NCBI RefSeq assembly: GCF_003324525.1 | Contig: NZ_QGDC01000004.1 | Span: 62,001-126,000 of the forward strand | Direction of reading: 5' to 3' | Origin: Mucilaginibacter hurinus | GTDB taxonomy: Bacteria; Bacteroidota; Bacteroidia; Sphingobacteriales; Sphingobacteriaceae | Length of the DNA stretch: 64,000 bases | In this document: positions 1-7,677 of the stretch, in pieces | How the letters are laid out: the number at the start of each line of letters is the position of its first letter | Numbering within the stretch: the stretch's first letter is position 1 | The notes under the pieces: generated by a model | The model's input: the letters and a program-made list of their open reading frames with translations, nothing else | Databases searched by the model: none | What the model was told of the DNA's origin: nothing | Made by a program: the position numbers and the translations under genes

Positions 1-335
1 TCGACATTAACATTACTTTTTATGGCATTACCAGCAAATAAAAACTGATCAGTTTGAGGCAGATATTCTAACTGCCCGTGCAAATTAATGCCCGGCTGCG
101 ATACAGGCGTTATGCAAATAGATTTGCCAACATATCGCGTAAGCGCCTCGTTGGTGACGTTAACTATTCCATCTACCTTGAAAAGCCTGTCAAAACTGGT
201 CCGGCCGGAAGGCGTAAGCAGGTTATTGTATGCGGTTGCGCACAAATCAATTTTAAGCCCTTTACTTATAATAATGTAATACGGAAAAAGCCTATTAAAT
301 TGCTCTGTGCTAAATATATAGTGTGATACACTCAT
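1..335 (-). CDS. Sensor protein, N-terminal HNOBA-like domain (partial, runs off left edge)
   Basis: An open reading frame on the minus strand starts at ATG 335-333 and stays open to the window edge (111 codons plus 2 bases). An in-frame TGA lies a few codons upstream, which fixes the start. The encoded N-terminus has the pattern of the heme-NO-binding-associated (HNOBA) sensor domain: a start-proximal FNRLFPYYIII segment, a middle SFDRLFKV stretch, then LHGQLEYLPQTDQFLFAGNA, matching the family signature of an LRGQM-type strand followed by a YL...D..LFLGSP motif. In this phylum the domain usually heads a histidine kinase or cyclase, but the output domain is outside the window. It is divergent from the receiver gene at 562, so it may be the cognate sensor; that is inference. 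Confidence 0.75.
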   Translation of the reverse strand, partial: MSVSHYIFSTEQFNRLFPYYIIISKGLKIDLCATAYNNLLTPSGRTSFDRLFKVDGIVNVTNEALTRYVGKSICITPVSQPGINLHGQLEYLPQTDQFLFAGNAIKSNVNV

Positions 336-561
336 CCGGATTACTTGAAATCAATTTTCGTAAAAATCAGGCTTACAGCAGAATGCTAAAGTTATATAAT
401 TTTATACTTTTTAAATTATTGAAAAATTTAATATTTTTCCAACATATATACTGTATTTTGCGTAATAAAGTTACACGTTTAAATATTTTTACTGCCGATT
501 GCAAGGCGCTGTAAGCTGTAAAGATGTATTTGTATTTTATTAAGAGAATCGAATTCTGTAT

Positions 562-963
562 ATGAGTTTTACCAATAATAATCAAACTAAAGTGCTTGTG
601 GTTGAAGATGATCCGTACATGCAGATTATCTTACAGGAGTTTTTAAGCTCAACCTACGAGGTACAGATTTCATCTAATGGCATGGACGCGCTGGCGTTTT
701 TACAGAATGGTAATATACCGGATTTGATTTTATCTGATTACAATACCCCCGAGTTAACCGGTCTTGAATTGATTGACCAGGTTAAATCCAGCGATTTTTT
801 TAAGTCGATACCAATCATCATATTATCGGGCGAAGAAAGCTCAGAAAAACGTATAAAATGCCTTGACAGAGGTGCTGATGATTTTATTGTGAAACCCTTT
901 AACCCGGCAGAACTGGCAGCACGTATAAGAGTTGTGTTACGACGGATAGACCGGTTATCATAA
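562..963 (+). CDS. Stand-alone response regulator receiver protein
   Basis: A 133-residue single receiver (REC) domain with no output domain. Phosphorylation residues are complete: acidic pair D16/D17 (VVEDDP), phosphoacceptor D59 in LSDYNTPELTG, switch Ser89, and K111 in FIVKPF. The segment after D59 is NTP rather than the usual xMP. The stop is 7 bp before the start of the receiver-fused sugar transferase at 971, so the two are probably co-transcribed. The likely role is to receive phosphate from a histidine kinase, possibly the divergent sensor at 1-335, and act by protein contact on the transferase or the partner-switching module; the target is inferred. Confidence 0.9.
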   Translation: MSFTNNNQTKVLVVEDDPYMQIILQEFLSSTYEVQISSNGMDALAFLQNGNIPDLILSDYNTPELTGLELIDQVKSSDFFKSIPIIILSGEESSEKRIKCLDRGADDFIVKPFNPAELAARIRVVLRRIDRLS

Positions 964-970
964 ATAATAT

Positions 971-2170
971 ATGACACGCACCCCTCCACAAAATAAGCAG
1001 GTTATAGCTTTAGTGAATGGCGATGACTCGGTGGCCGACTCTCTTTTAAAGTTAAATTTGAATGGGCGCCAGGTACGCCGTTTTGCTAACGGAATTGAAT
1101 TGGCCAATGCGTGGCTTGAAGATCATATTTATATATCGGCCATTATATCACAAAGTGAGGTAATGACGCCCGGCGGGATACCCTTGCTTGAGACTTTGAA
1201 AATAAAGCGAATGCCCAATGTGCCGTTCTTTTTACTCTCGGTACATTTAAGCGCTAACCTGCGCAAACTTGCGCTTGATGCGGGTGTCGTTGACATATTC
1301 AGGCTGCCACTTAATGGCGAACACCTTGAAACACGTTTAAATTTTTTAATTGATAACTGGAGCCGGTTAAAAGGCAATTTGGTACGTAAAGTTCCGGCTA
1401 TTAAGAAAACGCCGCTGGGCAAACGAATATTTGATATTGTATTTGCAGGCATGGTGCTGTTGTGCATCTCCCCACTCCTGCTACTGGTTTATATAGCTAT
1501 AAAGCTCGAATCTCGCGGCCCGGCATTTTATTACTCTTTGCGGGTGGGCACCGGGTACGGTGTATTTAAGTTTTATAAGTTCCGGTCGATGTATGTTAAC
1601 TCCGACCAGCGCATTATGGACCTAAAACACCTTAACCAATACGCGATAGATGCGCAGGGTAAAAAAACCCAATCGGTAGAAGATAACACTAATTTTTTGT
1701 GTAACGACTGCCGTTCATACGGGAAATGCCAGTTTCCGCTGCACGCAGACACCGTTACCTGGTGCGAAAAGCAATATATCGACTCAAAAAAAGCAGGTGG
1801 CGATTCGGCGTTCTTTAAAATAAAGGACGATCCGCGTATCACCAAGGTAGGTGCCTTTATCAGGGGTACGAGTATTGATGAACTTCCGCAATTATGGAAT
1901 GTGATTATCGGCGATATGAGCATTGTAGGCAACAGACCCCTACCGCTTTATGAGGCTGAAAAACTTACCACCGACAAGTATGCACTGCGTTTTGCTGCGC
2001 CAGCGGGTATAACCGGTTTGTGGCAGGTTGAAAAACGCGGCAAAAGTGAAATGAGCGAAGAAGAACGGCTGGAACTTGATAACTATTATGCCGAGCACCA
2101 TAGCATTTGGAATGATGCTAAAGTGATATTAAAAACTATACCGGCGTTATTACAGAAGGAGAAGGTTTAA
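971..2170 (+). CDS. Pseudo-receiver fused to polyprenyl-phosphate sugar-phosphate transferase (EPS-initiating enzyme)
   Basis: 399 residues. Residues 8-128 read as a receiver fold: acidic D18/D19 and Ser90 are present, but the phosphoacceptor position (four before the Pro of the MTP motif) is Glu63, and the conserved Lys is Leu112 (FRLPLN). Residues about 150-399 are a bacterial sugar transferase (WcaJ/PglC-type): a membrane segment at 152-177, KFYKFRSMYVNSD at 200-212, DELPQLWNVIIGDMSIVGNR at 303-322 and GITGLWQVEKRGK at 346-358. It should load the first sugar phosphate onto undecaprenyl phosphate. Between the catalytic motifs is an insert with Cys244, 247, 253 and 265, possibly metal-binding. 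A Glu at the acceptor site suggests a permanently 'on' or ligand-independent receiver; that is inference. Confidence 0.88.
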   Translation: MTRTPPQNKQVIALVNGDDSVADSLLKLNLNGRQVRRFANGIELANAWLEDHIYISAIISQSEVMTPGGIPLLETLKIKRMPNVPFFLLSVHLSANLRKLALDAGVVDIFRLPLNGEHLETRLNFLIDNWSRLKGNLVRKVPAIKKTPLGKRIFDIVFAGMVLLCISPLLLLVYIAIKLESRGPAFYYSLRVGTGYGVFKFYKFRSMYVNSDQRIMDLKHLNQYAIDAQGKKTQSVEDNTNFLCNDCRSYGKCQFPLHADTVTWCEKQYIDSKKAGGDSAFFKIKDDPRITKVGAFIRGTSIDELPQLWNVIIGDMSIVGNRPLPLYEAEKLTTDKYALRFAAPAGITGLWQVEKRGKSEMSEEERLELDNYYAEHHSIWNDAKVILKTIPALLQKEKV

Positions 2171-2220
2171 AAAGCCCCTTTAAATTTCCCCCAAATGGGG
2201 AGATAAAGAGAGCGTGATTG

Positions 2221-2278
2221 TGAGCGTCAACGTGGCAATCTCTTTAGGCAAGGCAGCCATGCAAGCTGACGACGCTCA
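2221..2278. repeat. REP-like repeat remnant with 8-bp inverted ends
   Basis: The stretch between the sugar transferase and the acetyltransferase is bounded by TGAGCGTC (2221-2228) and GACGCTCA (2271-2278), an exact 8-bp inverted repeat. Inside is GTGGCAATCTCTTTAGGC, which resembles the common intergenic repeat of the form GTCATTGCGAG...GTGGCAATCTC. A second piece, CGTCATTGCGAGGG, lies on the other side of the acetyltransferase at about 2925-2938. It may also act as a terminator for the two converging genes, but no T-tract is evident. Confidence 0.35.
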
Positions 2279-2279
2279 G

Positions 2280-2894
2280 TTACACCTTTACCCACTCTCC
2301 TAACTCTGCATCATACGTTTTAATAACCCTCGCAGGGTTACCAACTGCTACCGAATACGCCGGAATGTCTTTAGTTACTACCGCCCCTGCGGCTATAACG
2401 CTATGCTTGCCAATAGTAACGCCTGAGGTGATTACGGCATTTGCAGCTATCCAGCAATCGTCATGCACAGTTATCGGCGCTACCAGTATCTCTTGCGAAT
2501 GGATAGCTTTATTTACATCGCGGTATTCGTGATTTAATCCGCTGGCTACCACATTCTGGGCAAAAATGACATTGTTACCAATAGTAACCGGACCTATAAT
2601 AACGTTACCCATACCGATAAGCGTATTATCGCCAATAAACACATCGCCTACGCCATTATTAACCGTGCAAAAATCCTCAATGGTTGAGCTCTTTCCCAAC
2701 ACAAAGCGGTTAAAAGGCAATACATCCATGCGGGTACGGCACCGTACTTTTGAACTCCATGCCCGTTGGTGAACAAACGGATTAATAAACCATTTTACCC
2801 ACACTCTGGGCCTCGCCTCGCCTGATGGTATCAGCATCCAATGAATGAGCTTTTTAAGCCCTGGGTTACTTTTTATTTTTTCTTTGAGTGACAT
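2280..2894 (-). CDS. Left-handed beta-helix (hexapeptide) acyltransferase
   Basis: 204 residues. From about residue 70 onward there are repeated hexapeptide turns ([LIV]GxxxI units, for example IGDNTLIGMGNVIIGPVTIG and GVTIGKHSVIAAGAVV) ending in the usual IPAYSVAVGNPARVIK segment of the maltose/galactoside O-acetyltransferase-like family. Such enzymes transfer acetyl from acetyl-CoA to a sugar hydroxyl or amino group. The active-site His is probably in LNHEYRD. The position among EPS glycosyltransferases suggests it acetylates a repeat-unit sugar; the substrate cannot be told from sequence. It is the last gene of a minus-strand set with the GT2 genes at 2951 and 4125. Confidence 0.85.
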   Translation of the reverse strand: MSLKEKIKSNPGLKKLIHWMLIPSGEARPRVWVKWFINPFVHQRAWSSKVRCRTRMDVLPFNRFVLGKSSTIEDFCTVNNGVGDVFIGDNTLIGMGNVIIGPVTIGNNVIFAQNVVASGLNHEYRDVNKAIHSQEILVAPITVHDDCWIAANAVITSGVTIGKHSVIAAGAVVTKDIPAYSVAVGNPARVIKTYDAELGEWVKV

Positions 2895-2950
2895 GTATTA
2901 TTTAATGATTTATTTCACCGATTCGTCATTGCGAGGGATGCCGTGGTGAT

Positions 2951-4114
2951 TTATTGCCTTTGCGACTTTTCCCAAACAGCGCTTTGTCGTCCTCCGGCAT
3001 ACCTGAATATCCCTCTTATCACCGCGTAATTCATCATACAGAAATAGTACGGTATAAAAAATATCTTCACCTTAATTTGTTGCGACTCCAGTATCCACCC
3101 CAAAAGTGCCATGCCATAAAACGCTGCCTGCGCAGCAAGAATTATTAAATACAATCCACAACAGGCCTTGCCCACTATCAATATATTAAGTACCAAAGCC
3201 AGTATCATCAAAAAAGGCACCACCGTCCACCGCAAAACCCGGTGGCTTACATACTGAAAACTTAATATAAAATTATTAAAGGGGTTAAGTAACGGCTTTA
3301 AACGCAGTATAGATTGTATGCCACCAGCTGCAATCCTGACTTTACGCTTAAGTTCTTCCTTGATGTTTGCGGAGGCAGTTTCAATTGCATAAGCTGCAGG
3401 CTCATAAACAACACGGTAGCCTTTAATGGTTATCAATAGCGATATCATAAAATCATCCAATATGGTATCCGGTTGTACCGGCACATATAACTCACGGCGT
3501 ATGCTAAACAGCTCCCCTGCCGCACCTACTACTGAATATAGCTCCGAATCCCATGCTTTCAATTTCGACTCATATTTCCAGTAAAATCCTTCGCCGGCCG
3601 TCGCATCGGCATTTTCTTCCATATGTACCCGTTTTTCACCAGCTACGGCCCCCACGTTTTTATCAGCGTAATGGCGGCAAATGTTTACAATGGCTTCGGC
3701 ATTTAAAAAGGTATTGGCATCAGTAAACACCACTATCTCTGTATCTACCTCGGCTACGGCGCGGTGCACAGCTGCTATTTTGCCGCTTCTGCCGCTATTG
3801 TGCATTAATTTTATTTGGGGGTAACCGGCAATTATATCAGGGGTAGCGTCCGTTGAGCCATCTGTAATAAATATAAACTTCAGTTTACCGTCAGGATACT
3901 TTAAATCAAGGCTGTTTATTATCTTTTCTCTAATAAATCTTTCTTCGTTATAGGCTGCAACAACCAATGTACATGCAGGCAGGTTGATGGCTTCAGGCAT
4001 CAACGGCTTTCCTTTAGCAGCACGTTTTACTTTTATGAGCATAAACAGCACAATACCATAACCTATAAAAGCATAAAAAACAATAAAAAGACTTATCCAA
4101 AACCCTGCTATCAT
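2951..4114 (-). CDS. Membrane-bound family 2 glycosyltransferase
   Basis: 387 residues. There is one N-terminal membrane segment (4-27), then a GT-A catalytic domain with VVAAYNEE (51-58), the nucleotide-binding ITDGSTD (83-89) and a DxD-like TDAN (131-134), followed by an acceptor-side DD motif near 217. Three hydrophobic segments occupy the last 90 residues. This layout matches processive or poly-isoprenyl-linked GT2 enzymes that extend or polymerise a lipid-linked glycan at the inner membrane. It lies 10 bp downstream of the GT2 at 4125-5039 and is probably in one operon with it and the acetyltransferase. Confidence 0.88.
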   Translation of the reverse strand: MIAGFWISLFIVFYAFIGYGIVLFMLIKVKRAAKGKPLMPEAINLPACTLVVAAYNEERFIREKIINSLDLKYPDGKLKFIFITDGSTDATPDIIAGYPQIKLMHNSGRSGKIAAVHRAVAEVDTEIVVFTDANTFLNAEAIVNICRHYADKNVGAVAGEKRVHMEENADATAGEGFYWKYESKLKAWDSELYSVVGAAGELFSIRRELYVPVQPDTILDDFMISLLITIKGYRVVYEPAAYAIETASANIKEELKRKVRIAAGGIQSILRLKPLLNPFNNFILSFQYVSHRVLRWTVVPFLMILALVLNILIVGKACCGLYLIILAAQAAFYGMALLGWILESQQIKVKIFFIPYYFCMMNYAVIRGIFRYAGGRQSAVWEKSQRQ

Positions 4115-4124
4115 ATATACATAT

Positions 4125-5039
4125 CTATCTTAAGGGATATCCTAAATAGGTGCTGTCTGTTTTTTGCGTAACGTTCCACCATATCGCCTTTAACAACCAC
4201 TTTACAAAATCAGCATGACCTGTTTTAATATACCTGATAATGTTGCGCGGTGTAACCACCAATATAAAAAACATACAGAATACCAGTTTGGAGGGCAGCG
4301 GGGCGTTTTTACGTATAAACAATATCCGGTTACGATTCATAAAATACTCCTTTAACGCGCTAACCTTACCCACGGATACAGATTCTTTATGATAAATTAA
4401 AGCCGCTGTTTCCAGCCATACCTGGTAGCCCGCTCTCTTTATACGTGCACACCAATCTAATTCCTCATAATATAAAAAATAATTTTCGGCCATTAAGCCT
4501 GCCTTATCTATGCACTCGCGTTTCAACATCATAGCAGCGCCGTGCGCAAAGCCGGTAGGCCCGCTAAGATGGTCATACTGCCCCTTATCTACCTCAAACT
4601 GGCCAATTGAACTGTTACGTGCCGTATAGTAATTCATCTCTGTAAAACCCATATACTGTAGCATATCAGGCTGATCAAAATATCGTATTTTAGGGCATAC
4701 CATACCTACTTCGGAATGTTCGTCTAATACTTTCACCAGGCTTTCAACAAGTCCGGGTGTAAACTCAGTATCGTTATTCACTAAAAATAAAAACTCGCCG
4801 GTTGACGGTGCAATGCCGATATTATTGCCTCCTGCAAAACCTAAATTTATCTCTGACCGTATAAATATTACATTAGGGAATTTAACCACCCATTCCGGAA
4901 CACTATTAGCCGCGCTACCGTTATCAACTACAATAATTTCAATGTCCGGATAGGTATTGGTTAAAGCTATTGAATTGAGCAACTGTTCGGTAACGAAACT
5001 TTGATTAAAATTTACGGTTATAATGGATACTCTTTTCAT
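4125..5039 (-). CDS. Family 2 glycosyltransferase (rhamnosyltransferase-like)
   Basis: 304 residues with a GT-A fold: IITVNFNQS near the N-terminus, VVDNGS at 37-42, the divalent-metal motif LVNNDTEF at about 91-98, and the acceptor motif YYEELDWCARIKRAGY at about 190-205, which is typical of WbbL-like rhamnosyl- or galactofuranosyltransferases. A hydrophobic patch near 250-270 may attach it to the membrane. It is expected to add a sugar to the growing EPS repeat unit on the cytoplasmic face. It is the first gene of the minus-strand trio ending at 2280. The donor sugar is not predictable here. Confidence 0.87.
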   Translation of the reverse strand: MKRVSIITVNFNQSFVTEQLLNSIALTNTYPDIEIIVVDNGSAANSVPEWVVKFPNVIFIRSEINLGFAGGNNIGIAPSTGEFLFLVNNDTEFTPGLVESLVKVLDEHSEVGMVCPKIRYFDQPDMLQYMGFTEMNYYTARNSSIGQFEVDKGQYDHLSGPTGFAHGAAMMLKRECIDKAGLMAENYFLYYEELDWCARIKRAGYQVWLETAALIYHKESVSVGKVSALKEYFMNRNRILFIRKNAPLPSKLVFCMFFILVVTPRNIIRYIKTGHADFVKWLLKAIWWNVTQKTDSTYLGYPLR

Positions 5040-5101
5040 AGATTTTTAAACCCGAAAGTATTGTTATATTGGTATGTTTTTGTTGAAATTATTAATAAAA
5101 A

Positions 5102-5665
5102 TTGAGCGACGAAATAAATAATAAAAAAGTAAGCGTGGATGTGCCCGAGGTACCCGGCGATGAGCAGGCTATCGATAAGAAACTAGATGAACTTATCGGC
5201 CTGCTTGAAAATAATGGCATCAACAGCGAGAAAGCAAAATATCTGCAGGAGAAGCTAAATGATGCCATAGAAAATTCGACCACCGGCGACGAGGACATTG
5301 AGGCCTTTATGAAACTGGACACTGAAAACACGTCGCGGTCAGACCTGCTTGACGAATTTAGCATACTGCTTTCATCTCATAAGATAGACAGTAATACATC
5401 CAAAAATTATTTAAAGTCTGAAAAAAGCGCCAACATCGTTTTGACAGTAATAAGCCTGGTAATGATAACCCTTGGCTTTGCCATGATTATTATGCCTGCA
5501 CCACCATCTTTTGAGGTTTTTACAGTATTTTATTTTACAGCCAATGATGGCGTTACCTTGATGGACCTTGTATCGTTATTAATTGTACTTTCAGGCGTAT
5601 ATTTACTTATCAAATCCTTTAACAAGTATTCAGCGTACCGTAAAGATGGCAGCAGCACTCAGTAA
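5102..5665 (+). CDS. Uncharacterised two-TM membrane protein heading a partner-switching operon
   Basis: 187 residues. The start is TTG at 5102: the same frame has stops immediately upstream (5084, 5093, 5096), so no earlier start exists. Residues 1-105 are hydrophilic, acidic and helical with a possible coiled coil (KKLDELIGLLENNGI; EKAKYLQEKLNDAI). Two membrane helices lie near 109-130 and 152-170, with a short tail. I recognise no domain. The 3' end overlaps the receiver-phosphatase gene by 20 bp, so translation is probably coupled. It may be a membrane partner or sensor for that module; that is inference from position only. Confidence 0.75.
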   Translation: MSDEINNKKVSVDVPEVPGDEQAIDKKLDELIGLLENNGINSEKAKYLQEKLNDAIENSTTGDEDIEAFMKLDTENTSRSDLLDEFSILLSSHKIDSNTSKNYLKSEKSANIVLTVISLVMITLGFAMIIMPAPPSFEVFTVFYFTANDGVTLMDLVSLLIVLSGVYLLIKSFNKYSAYRKDGSSTQ

Positions 5666-6794
5666 TAAAGTCTTACTGGTTGATGATAATATATTCTTTT
5701 TGAATATCCTGGTGCAGGAATTTTCAAGAACCGGGCTTGAATGCACTATGGCTGAGTCGGCTAAAGAGGCTATAGAAATTCTGAAAACAGAGATCCCTGA
5801 CATTATTCTGTCAGACCTTGAGATGCCAGAAATGAACGGCATTGAATTCAGGAAATACCTGATTGAACATAAAAACCTTCGCGATATTCCTTTTGTTTTT
5901 TTAACGTACCTAGCAGATAGGGAGTTGATAACCGAAGGACTTGATTTGCAAGCGATTGATTATATTGTTAAGGATACACCGATAGAGGTAATTTCATCCA
6001 AACTTAATAATATACTGAGCGCCGTGAACACACAACGCGAACGCTCGTCACTGGAAATAAGAAACGCTGCCAAATCCCTTAATATAAAATCAATACCTAC
6101 AAAAATACCGTACGTTAAAGGCTTTGAAATTGATTTTTGGCACCAGCCCTATCATGACATTCCCGGAGGAGATTTTATTGACCTTATCCCGGTGAACGAC
6201 CGCTACACCTTTGTGGCGCTTGGCGACATCATGGGAAAAAAATGGATGGCCTGGTATTTCACCTTCGGCTTTTTAAGCTACGTGCGTTCGGCGGTAAGGT
6301 TCGCTACATTGAACGGGGATTTTTCAACGGCGAGCATTGTACAGAAAGTGAACAGTATTATTTGCCTTGACGATGTTCTTCAGGATATTTTGTCGAGCCT
6401 GTCACTACTGTTAATCGATTCGGAAACGCAAACAATTACTTATTCGGGCGCGGGCGACTTGCCATTGCTTCATTACGAAGCGGATGCTAAAAAACTCAAC
6501 ATAGTAAAGTCTGAAGGATTACTGCTGGGTTTATTTGCAGAGGCCGACTACGATGAAAAGCGGATAGTGCTAAAGGATGATGATCAATTGTTTATTTTTA
6601 CTGACGGCATGATAGATTTTGCCGGGGAAAACGGCAAACAAAGTGACTACAACCTTTTTGCAGACAAATTACTTTCATACTTAAAAGACAGCACCGCTGA
6701 TTTCAGGCTGATGAAAAAAAATCTGTTGAGTGTTGATACAGATAAACAGGTTGACGATTGCAGTATTATTAATATTAATAAAAGATATATATGA
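5646..6794 (+). CDS. Response regulator with PP2C-type (SpoIIE/RsbU) serine phosphatase output
   Basis: The start is ATG 5646; the longer frame from TTG 5583 lies inside the previous gene and encodes no recognisable sequence. Of 382 residues, 1-125 are a complete receiver (D13/D14, phosphoacceptor D57 in LSDLEMPEMNG, T87, K109). About 160-380 are a PP2C phosphatase with all metal ligands: GGDFID (D176), LGDIMGKK (D194), FTDGMIDF (D320) and DDCSI (D370/371). In the RsbU/RsbP model such a protein dephosphorylates a STAS anti-sigma antagonist when its receiver is phosphorylated. The STAS gene follows with a 4-bp overlap, which strongly supports that role. Confidence 0.93.
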   Translation: MAAALSNKVLLVDDNIFFLNILVQEFSRTGLECTMAESAKEAIEILKTEIPDIILSDLEMPEMNGIEFRKYLIEHKNLRDIPFVFLTYLADRELITEGLDLQAIDYIVKDTPIEVISSKLNNILSAVNTQRERSSLEIRNAAKSLNIKSIPTKIPYVKGFEIDFWHQPYHDIPGGDFIDLIPVNDRYTFVALGDIMGKKWMAWYFTFGFLSYVRSAVRFATLNGDFSTASIVQKVNSIICLDDVLQDILSSLSLLLIDSETQTITYSGAGDLPLLHYEADAKKLNIVKSEGLLLGLFAEADYDEKRIVLKDDDQLFIFTDGMIDFAGENGKQSDYNLFADKLLSYLKDSTADFRLMKKNLLSVDTDKQVDDCSIININKRYI

Positions 6795-7126
6795 TAGACA
6801 TAATCAAGCAGGAAAATGGTTACCTGCTTACAAAACTTGACGTTACTGAAGCAAACCTTAACAATTCAGAAAAATTCAAGGCAGAGTTGATCGGACTATT
6901 AGATGGGCATAACGATAAAATTGTAATAGACATGCACCGGGTAAGCTACATGGACAGCTCGTTTTTGGGGGCGCTGGTTGCCGGGCTAAAGCATGCCATC
7001 TCACTCAACTCAGATGTTCTGCTGGTTAGTTTACGTAAAGACATTAGCGACTTATTTAGTTTGATAAGGCTTGATAAGGTATTTAAGATATATAATGATT
7101 TTGACGATATAGTAATACCCCGTTAA
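6791..7126 (+). CDS. STAS-domain anti-sigma factor antagonist (SpoIIAA/RsbV-like)
   Basis: A 111-residue single STAS domain. The signature VIDMHRVSYMDSSFLGAL (residues 45-62) holds the phosphorylatable serine, by alignment Ser57 (second Ser of DSS). The usual Gly after DSS is Phe, a modest departure. Its ATG overlaps the phosphatase stop (ATGA), and the kinase-like ATPase gene starts 5 bp downstream. In the partner-switching scheme it is phosphorylated by the ATPase and dephosphorylated by the PP2C protein; the unphosphorylated form binds the ATPase and frees the downstream target. No sigma factor gene is nearby. Confidence 0.92.
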   Translation: MIDIIKQENGYLLTKLDVTEANLNNSEKFKAELIGLLDGHNDKIVIDMHRVSYMDSSFLGALVAGLKHAISLNSDVLLVSLRKDISDLFSLIRLDKVFKIYNDFDDIVIPR

Positions 7127-7131
7127 GGCGT

Positions 7132-7674
7132 ATGCATACCAGGTACAGCGGCAAATATTTCACCTTTATAAACGTCAGCACGGCGCTCACCTCCTCTTTA
7201 AAGCAGGTGCTGGAGTATATTGAAGAAAATTTGGCTGACTTTGCGTATGCAGAAGATATATATTTTAAAACCAAGGCCATAATTACCGAGCTGCTTACCA
7301 ATGGCTTTAAGCATGCGGGCGCCGAGACAGTTAATATTAGTATTGATATTGATCCGCAATACATCACTATTGTTAAAACCGATTACGGCATACCTTTTCC
7401 ACTTGTGGTATCAGGCTCGCCACAGGGCACCAAAACCATGCTGAGTTATGATATAATGCACCATTTATACGCCATCAATCTGAATGCCCGCCAGGTAAAG
7501 TTTTTGGTAGAAGATATAATCGGTGATGAAACGGACATTAAGGGCGTAGGAGAACATTTCGGCTTGCTTATCATAACAAAGTGCTCGGAGGAGTTTATTT
7601 ATGATTTTGACGAGGCAAGTAAGCTGAATACATTTACCGCAAAAGTAAAGCTGCCACCGCCTGCTCACGTTTAA
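7132..7674 (+). CDS. RsbW-like HATPase (anti-sigma factor / serine kinase)
   Basis: 180 residues, GHKL ATPase fold. The N box is ITELLTNGFKHAG (E53, N57, H61), and the G1-type box is TDYGIPFP (D84, G86). The C-terminal strands GLLIITKCSEEFIYDF match the end of RsbW/SpoIIAB-type domains. It should phosphorylate the STAS protein encoded just upstream and hold some effector inactive until released. There is no sigma-factor gene beside it, so the released effector may be a distant sigma factor or a protein of the EPS machinery (inference). It ends 3 bp before the converging gene at 7678. Confidence 0.88.
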   Translation: MHTRYSGKYFTFINVSTALTSSLKQVLEYIEENLADFAYAEDIYFKTKAIITELLTNGFKHAGAETVNISIDIDPQYITIVKTDYGIPFPLVVSGSPQGTKTMLSYDIMHHLYAINLNARQVKFLVEDIIGDETDIKGVGEHFGLLIITKCSEEFIYDFDEASKLNTFTAKVKLPPPAHV

Positions 7675-7677
7675 GTG

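Noticed and set aside
78..326. Plus-strand frames at the left edge
   Set aside because: They are antisense to the HNOBA-like coding sequence on the minus strand, which has recognisable motifs.
5583..5645. N-terminal extension of the receiver-phosphatase from TTG 5583
   Set aside because: The 21 extra residues lie within the previous gene and precede a normal receiver start at ATG 5646.
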